In this document: one piece after another, positions 6,540 to 9,671 of the stretch
How the letters are laid out: each line of letters begins with the position of its first letter
How positions within the stretch are numbered: the first letter of the stretch is position 1
DNA from: Acidobacteriota bacterium
GTDB taxonomy: Bacteria; Acidobacteriota; Terriglobia; Bryobacterales; Bryobacteraceae
Length of the DNA: 9,671 bases
Reading direction: 5' to 3'
Assembly: GCA_026394095.1 (NCBI GenBank)
Contig: JAPKYY010000610.1
Location: 1-9,671, forward strand
Translations under genes and position numbers: made by a program
The notes under the pieces: generated by a model
Database searches by the model: none
Seen by the model: the letters and a program-made list of their open reading frames with translations, nothing else
What the model was told of the DNA's origin: nothing

Positions 6540-7010
6540 ATGGATTCCCTTGACGTATTCAGGCTCTTGATTGGTTCGGGCTTGAGTGCTGCAATTTTTA
6601 TGGGGTTTTGGGTCTTGTGGTTGAAGACAAAAAATCCTGGATTTCGTATCTTTGCGTTTGCGATCGGCCCCTTACCCGCAGGTTTTGTTGTCCTGGTGAT
6701 TCTTGGACGTCTCATTTTTGCCAGCGGCGTTATTCACGAGTTTACGACCGGGGCTGCTGGTCCAGGAATGAGGGAACTGTCGTTTCCGGTGGAGGATGCC
6801 GAGATTAGGCACATCCTGGAAATTTCGCCAGTGATTTCAAAAGTCTCTGTGAAGAATCCGGATGGAGAATTGCTCGAAACAACACAAACCGTTAACGAGG
6901 GGAAATTACAAGTGGAGTTTGAGGCTCGTCGTGGAGGGAGTCACCGAGTCTTGCTGGAGAATCCTGAAGGAGTGGGCGCGGTGAAGGTGGTTGCGAGGGA
7001 ATGGAGATGA
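6540..7010 (+). CDS. Two-helix membrane protein with extracytoplasmic beta-rich domain, unknown function
   Basis: Not a family I can name (156 aa). Two TM helices (about 7-28 and 36-62) are followed by a domain of alternating hydrophobic and polar residues (about 70-156), predicted beta-rich, ending LLENPEGVGAVKVVAREW. The ATG at 6540 lies 4 bases after the rseP stop codon, and AAAAGG at the end of rseP sits 8 bases upstream, so the two are probably co-transcribed and coupled. It resembles the gene at 8234 in layout and in the domain, including E-x-PE-x-VG-x-VKV near the C terminus, which suggests they are paralogues. The beta-strand pattern vaguely recalls GOLD-like domains, but that is a guess. 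Its 3' end overlaps the convergent DUF5615-like gene by 119 bases. A link to RseP-dependent envelope functions is inferred from position only. Confidence 0.8.
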   Translation: MDSLDVFRLLIGSGLSAAIFMGFWVLWLKTKNPGFRIFAFAIGPLPAGFVVLVILGRLIFASGVIHEFTTGAAGPGMRELSFPVEDAEIRHILEISPVISKVSVKNPDGELLETTQTVNEGKLQVEFEARRGGSHRVLLENPEGVGAVKVVAREWR

Positions 7011-7365
7011 GGCGGAGGAATGGAATCTCAAGGATCTGATCCTGCCATTCGGTATATTCCATGGCCTCGGAGGCGAGCACAAGCCAGGAAGTTACGTCGG
7101 CAATGGGAGTTTGAGGATAGACAAGAAAGACCCCGGGACTAAATGCTCCAGAGGCCAGGAACTGCGTGAACTGAGCAGGAAGAACGTGGATGTCGTGCGT
7201 AACCAGGATCCGATCTTCTTCGGCGGCGAAATGCAGAAGCTCAAGATGGGAGAGGCCTTCGATCCTTGCTTTATGCGCGCTGAGAAAATCAATGGTATTG
7301 GATCGACGCTTGCACGCTGTAAGCAGGTGGTGATTGAGGCTGACGTCAGCAAGAAGGCGTAGCAT
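6892..7365 (-). CDS. DUF5615-like (PIN-like fold) protein, putative toxin
   Basis: Second gene of a DUF433/DUF5615 pair (157 aa). LLADVSLNHHLL at the N terminus carries Asp7 and corresponds to the usual LADE/LADxN start. IEGLSHLELLHFAAEEDRILVTHDIHVLP (35-63) is the family's core, with the THD motif at Asp58 as a likely metal-binding acid of a PIN-like ribonuclease fold. The ATG follows the DUF433 stop codon with no gap (TAG then ATG). The domain seems to end near residue 117. The remaining 40 residues are Pro/Ser/Arg-rich and are encoded entirely on the antisense of the 3' end of the gene at 6540, so they look like run-on sequence. RNase activity is predicted for the family but not shown here. 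Family assignment is good; the toxin role is inference. Confidence 0.75.
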   Translation of the reverse strand: MLRLLADVSLNHHLLTACKRRSNTIDFLSAHKARIEGLSHLELLHFAAEEDRILVTHDIHVLPAQFTQFLASGAFSPGVFLVYPQTPIADVTSWLVLASEAMEYTEWQDQILEIPFLRLISIPSQPPSPRPLLQDSPARLGDSLHDEPQTPLVISPR

Positions 7366-7677
7366 CTAAGTCTTCCGCAGGGCTTGTTGGCGATAGTCTT
7401 CGAGCATCAGGTCAAGTTTGGATGGTGCCGGGTTTGCTGTCCTGAAATCCTGCCATGCCTTTCGAGTCTGCCAGGAACCATCTTCAATGATCTGACGGTT
7501 GCCCAGGTAGAAGGCAATTGCTCCGTGAATTTGTTCAAGTGTAAGAGTCGGAAAGCTGAAATGGATTTCTTCGGGTGATGCCCCGTTTTCGTATTCGGTT
7601 ACCAACAGATAGAGGGGAAGCCGGCTGTCTACCAGATAGAATGCATCGTCGCGCAACTCAACATAATCTTTAGCCAT
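7366..7677 (-). CDS. DUF433 domain protein, putative antitoxin of the DUF5615 partner
   Basis: 103 aa. DYVELRDDAFYLVDSRLPLYLLVTEYENGASPEEIHFSFPTLTLEQIHGAIAFYLGNRQIIE (4-65) is a near-complete DUF433 pattern: start strand, G-x-SPEEI, F-PTLTLEQI and A-x-x-FYL. These domains carry a helix-turn-helix-like fold and are commonly encoded just before DUF5615 PIN-like proteins, which suggests an antitoxin/autorepressor. The stop codon abuts the start of the next gene with no gap. The ribosome site before the ATG at 7677 is weak (GATGGATC). A promoter candidate and two dyads lie upstream. The C terminus, from about residue 80, is a charged helix that could wrap the partner. Confidence 0.8.
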   Translation of the reverse strand: MAKDYVELRDDAFYLVDSRLPLYLLVTEYENGASPEEIHFSFPTLTLEQIHGAIAFYLGNRQIIEDGSWQTRKAWQDFRTANPAPSKLDLMLEDYRQQALRKT

Positions 7678-7706
7678 GATCCATCTTCATCATAACTGTG
7701 TGCCTT

Positions 7707-7727
7707 GGATTTATGGGATGCAAATCC
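7707..7727. repeat. Inverted repeat at the predicted start of DUF433 transcription
   Basis: GGATTT (7707-7712) and AAATCC (7722-7727) are exact complements separated by 9 bases. The site lies just downstream of the predicted transcription start of the DUF433 gene, a usual place for an antitoxin operator. A short leader hairpin is the alternative. Confidence 0.35.
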
Positions 7728-7728
7728 T

Positions 7729-7757
7729 GTTATCCATGGATGGGTCTTGAAGGTCAA
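7729..7757 (-). promoter_or_regulatory. Predicted promoter of the DUF433/DUF5615 pair
   Basis: On the minus strand, TTGACC (7752-7757, 5 of 6 to consensus), a 17-base spacer and GATAAC (7729-7734, 4 of 6). Transcription would begin near 7722, about 45 bases before the DUF433 ATG. A perfect 10-base palindrome, ATCCATGGAT (7732-7741), overlaps the -10 region and could be an autoregulatory site. Confidence 0.4.
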
Positions 7758-7811
7758 ATTTGGTTGCTTGAGGGTGCCGGGTAGGGCATATCGACTCAAC
7801 CAGATGATTGA

Positions 7812-8135
7812 GGTCAAGAAATCCCTGGCTCAAAACAATTGCAAATTGTGGGGGGGCTCTTTGGAGTCGTCTTTAATGGCACAAAGGTCTATAACCTTTA
7901 TGAAAAGAATACTTCGCGCCCTGACTTTGCTGCCGATGCGATGGGTTGGTCGAGAGGTCTTGGGAGCGCACCAGGTGAAGTGTCCTTCTCAGTTTTTGTG
8001 GCAGGCGCAGTGCGCCATGCCGAATTGACTTCGCGGCCGAATGTGGATGCAGCGGTTTAAGGGAGAAATGAGTCTCACTACCAGTTGGCCGATTCAGATG
8101 GCAAAGTGCTGGATTTACCAGTCGGGGTGCCTTAG
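7812..8135 (+). pseudogene. Possible decayed relative of the two-helix membrane proteins at 6540 and 8234
   Basis: In one frame the segment translates to about 82 residues up to TAA at 8058-8060 and continues for 24 more codons to TAG at 8133-8135. The stretch VSFSVFVAGAVRHAEL resembles ELSFPVEDAEIRHILE of the gene at 6540 and the FPFFV-to-VEL region of the gene at 8234. After the stop, YQLADSDGKVLDL resembles VSVKNPDGELLET and MRVTEPGGKVVAE of the same two genes, in the same order and at similar spacing. No TM helices are preserved upstream and there is no start with a ribosome site. This is a by-eye alignment over about 45 positions and could be chance. Confidence 0.3.
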
Positions 8136-8157
8136 GTGCATGTAGTAGTTAAAGAGC

Positions 8158-8183
8158 CGCGTGGAGAAGGGGCTGCTCACGCG
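8158..8183. other. GC-rich hairpin upstream of the gene at 8234
   Basis: CGCGTG (8158-8163) pairs exactly with CACGCG (8178-8183). With one bulged G the stem extends by AG/CT around a loop of about 9 bases. No T-run follows on the plus strand, so it is not a typical intrinsic terminator. It lies about 50 bases before the next gene. Confidence 0.35.
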
Positions 8184-8233
8184 TCCTTCAAACACGCTCC
8201 CGTTCACACCGTATCTCTGATAAGTTGCTAAAC

Positions 8234-8773
8234 ATGAGCCAGACTGAAGCCCTAAAAATGATTTCGTCTCTAGGGGCCTGTTGTTTCATTTTGACTGGCG
8301 TTTGGTTCCTGGGCGTATGGCTGAAGAAGGCATTCCTGAAAGTGGTCGCGGTGGTCTGCGCCGTATTGATCTTACTTGGGATTGCTATGAGTTTCGCCAT
8401 GCCCTATTGGGGATGGAATCAGGTAGATTTTGTGACTTCAACGCCAGGCCCTGCGCGTGGCGAAAAGAGTGTTGTGCAGGAATTTCCCTTCTTTGTAAAC
8501 CAAGCCGGAATCGAAGAGCGAGTTGAATTGACGCCTTTTGCGCGATGGGAGGCTCAAGCGGTTGGTGCGGTAGCAATCGGGATGAGAGTGACCGAGCCAG
8601 GCGGGAAAGTTGTAGCGGAAGAAACGCGAGTGTTAAGCAATATCGGTGGTACCAGTTGGACACCATTGATAAAGGATTTTCAGGCAACAGTGAAGGGGCA
8701 ATATCAGTTAAGGCTGGAGATTCCTGAACCAGTGGGAGAGGTCAAAGTCCGAGTCACTGATATGCCTCTATAG
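8234..8773 (+). CDS. Two-helix membrane protein with extracytoplasmic beta-rich domain, unknown function (paralogue of 6540 gene)
   Basis: Not a family I can name (179 aa). The ATG at 8234 is preferred to an in-frame TTG at 8225; no strong Shine-Dalgarno sequence is visible for either. TM helices lie at about 10-30 and 35-58 with a Lys pair between them, so both termini probably share one side of the membrane. The domain at about 65-179 alternates hydrophobic and polar residues, with VTEPGGKVVAEE and LEIPEPVGEVKVRV, matching NPDGELLE and LENPEGVGAVKVV of the gene at 6540. Length, helix placement and these motifs support a shared origin. Its last 6 bases overlap the convergent yceH gene. Function is unknown; placement suggests an envelope-associated role. 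Confidence 0.75.
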   Translation: MSQTEALKMISSLGACCFILTGVWFLGVWLKKAFLKVVAVVCAVLILLGIAMSFAMPYWGWNQVDFVTSTPGPARGEKSVVQEFPFFVNQAGIEERVELTPFARWEAQAVGAVAIGMRVTEPGGKVVAEETRVLSNIGGTSWTPLIKDFQATVKGQYQLRLEIPEPVGEVKVRVTDMPL

Positions 8774-9394
8774 ACCCAGTTGTGCCTTGAGTTTTTCAAC
8801 GAATTCTTCCAGCTCCTTGACGCGCGCTTCCAACTCGTCAATACGATTTGGAGAGGTGGATTTGGTTGCAGTTGGCTCAGGGAAGGAGAATTCCGGGATC
8901 GAGTCGCCAAGAAGGTGTGTCCATCTTGCTTCTTTCGTGCCAGGGGCTTTGGGGAGTTCTTTGACTAGCGATTCCTCTTTGCCAGCGAGGCGGCTCAGTG
9001 TCGACAAAACCGTATCGAGATCTTCAAAGGGGAAGAGTGATTGGGTTCGTCCGCGCAGTTCGCCCGGGGTTTGCGGGCCGCGGCAGAGGAGGACGCAGAG
9101 AACGGCGAGGTCTTTGTTGCCGAGGTTGAGTCTTTGTCCGAGGCCTTGTGAATACTTGGGGACACGGTGTTCCCGGCCCGAGTGCTCGAAGGCAATGCCC
9201 TTGTGCCGCATTACTTCAATTGAGTTGAGGACGTCTGCTTCGACCAGTTGCATTACAGGTTCGCGGTTATTCTTCTGGTTGCAGGCATTCACGAGAGCGT
9301 TGAGCGAAAGCGGGTAGTACTCAGGTGTTGCCATTTCCTTTTCAATCAATGCGCCGAGGACTCTTTGTTCAGTGGCGGTGAGATCGAAAGACAT
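8768..9394 (-). CDS. yceH: YceH family (DUF480) double winged-helix protein
   Basis: DUF480/YceH protein, 208 aa, near the usual length. LTATEQRVLGALIEKEMATPEYYPLSLNALVNACNQKNNREPV (5-47) is the family hallmark and begins the first winged helix. The second winged helix lies at about 92-165, containing LCRGPQTPGELRGRT, with FEDLDTVLSTLSRLA following. A Ser/Pro/Thr-rich linker (about 166-183) precedes a C-terminal coiled coil, RIDELEARVKELEEFVEKLKAQ. Family members resemble DNA-binding regulators, but their cellular role is poorly defined. The gene starts 5 bases after the DapA-family stop codon, and AGAGG sits 9 bases before the ATG, so they form an operon. The stop overlaps the convergent gene at 8234. 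Confidence 0.95.
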   Translation of the reverse strand: MSFDLTATEQRVLGALIEKEMATPEYYPLSLNALVNACNQKNNREPVMQLVEADVLNSIEVMRHKGIAFEHSGREHRVPKYSQGLGQRLNLGNKDLAVLCVLLCRGPQTPGELRGRTQSLFPFEDLDTVLSTLSRLAGKEESLVKELPKAPGTKEARWTHLLGDSIPEFSFPEPTATKSTSPNRIDELEARVKELEEFVEKLKAQLGL

Positions 9395-9399
9395 GTTGG

Positions 9400-9671
9400 T
9401 TAACCTCTCAGATTGTGGAAAGCAGTTTCGATTTCGACTTGGGCTGCCCGCGTGATTGGGATCAACGGCAGGCGCGGGGGCCCGCCGTAATAGCCGTTGA
9501 AATCCATGGCGTATTTAAGGCCGGGGATACCGTATTTGACAGTGACGAGAGTAGCCGCTTCTGTGATGCGGCGCTGCCAGTCTTCGGCGGCATCGTACTC
9601 GCGCTTGAGAATGGCTTCAGCGATGGTAAGACAAGAGAAAGGGGCTGCGCTTGCATAGGCAAGCACGGCAC
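9400..9671 (-). CDS. Dihydrodipicolinate synthase/N-acetylneuraminate lyase (DapA) family protein, C-terminal part (5' end outside window)
   Basis: About 90 residues of a DapA-superfamily class I aldolase; the frame runs off the right edge. Visible are a helical segment (IAEAILKREYDAAEDWQRRI), the YGIPGLKYAMDFNGYYGGPPRLPLIPIT segment typical of the last helices of the DapA barrel, and a final helix with TAA at 9400-9402. DapA condenses pyruvate with aspartate semialdehyde in lysine synthesis. Relatives act on other 2-oxo acids, and the catalytic Lys and Tyr that would help decide lie outside the window, so no symbol is given. The gene precedes yceH by 5 bases. Confidence 0.85.
   Translation of the reverse strand, partial: AVLAYASAAPFSCLTIAEAILKREYDAAEDWQRRITEAATLVTVKYGIPGLKYAMDFNGYYGGPPRLPLIPITRAAQVEIETAFHNLRG

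Larger units (their letters stand above)
7678..8233. other. 556-base stretch without a convincing intact gene
   Basis: No open frame here looks like a functional gene with both a ribosome site and protein-like composition. It holds the promoter and dyads of the DUF433 pair (7707-7757), a short sequence echo of the DUF433 3' end (7751-7782), a run of seven G (7850-7856), a possible decayed coding segment (7812-8135) and a hairpin (8158-8183). Confidence 0.6.

Noticed and set aside
6991..7362. Plus-strand open frame of 123 codons
   Set aside because: Complementary to the DUF5615-like gene, which has the family motif and a partner gene directly upstream.
7850..7856. Run of seven G as a possible phase-variation or frameshift site
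   Set aside because: It could join the frame starting at 7705 to that at 7812, but the upstream part has no coding character, so there is no gene for it to switch.
7705..8028. Plus-strand open frame of 107 codons in the gap after the DUF433 gene
   Set aside because: No ribosome site and non-protein-like composition. Another frame across the same bases shows better, though weak, similarity to the neighbouring membrane proteins.
8787..9317. Plus-strand open frame of 176 codons
   Set aside because: Antisense to yceH; Ser/Arg-rich translation without recognisable features.
1..9671. CRISPR array, tRNA/rRNA, insertion sequence or attachment site
   Set aside because: No regularly spaced repeats, cloverleaf with CCA-type end, transposase motif or paired terminal inverted repeats were seen by eye on either strand.

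Overview
The window is chromosomal DNA of moderate GC, probably from an Acidobacteriota bacterium (Solibacter/Bryobacter-like). That placement is inference. It rests on the gene families and layout: dxr near rseP, many secreted or membrane proteins, a YtrA-type GntR/ABC operon, an S41 peptidase paired with a small secreted lipoprotein-sorting-like protein, and a DUF433/DUF5615 pair. I see no rRNA, tRNA, CRISPR array, transposase or phage gene.

Layout. Positions 1-396 (+) hold the 3' end of dxr (isoprenoid synthesis). Positions 368-5121 (-) are a tightly packed five-gene operon reading away from rseP: a YtrA-type GntR repressor, an ABC ATPase, an ABC-2 permease, an M50 membrane metalloprotease with a helical C-terminal region, an S41 peptidase and a small secreted protein (the last five downstream of the repressor). 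Junctions are overlaps or gaps of 4-11 bases, so one transcript is expected. Positions 5122-5209 are a compact divergent promoter region with a dyad-symmetric operator candidate. Positions 5210-6535 (+) are rseP (site-2 protease with two PDZ domains), followed by a coupled two-helix membrane protein with an extracytoplasmic domain (6540-7010).

Positions 6892-7677 (-) are a DUF433/DUF5615 pair, a presumed toxin-antitoxin module. Positions 7678-8233 carry no convincing intact gene, but they hold a plausible promoter for the pair, a possible decayed relative of the flanking membrane proteins, and a hairpin. Positions 8234-8773 (+) encode a second two-helix membrane protein resembling the one after rseP. 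Positions 8768-9394 (-) are yceH (DUF480), just downstream of the 3' part of a DapA-family gene (9400-9671, running off the window).

How it fits together. The most interesting part is the operon sitting between dxr and rseP. It joins a ligand- or stress-responsive type of repressor and ABC transporter to an intramembrane metalloprotease and an extracytoplasmic serine-type peptidase. Its operator candidate lies within overlapping promoters for both the operon and rseP, so the repressor may co-control the house site-2 protease. The second theme is a small family of two-helix, beta-rich-domain membrane proteins, two intact and perhaps one decayed, with a toxin-antitoxin-like pair lodged between them.
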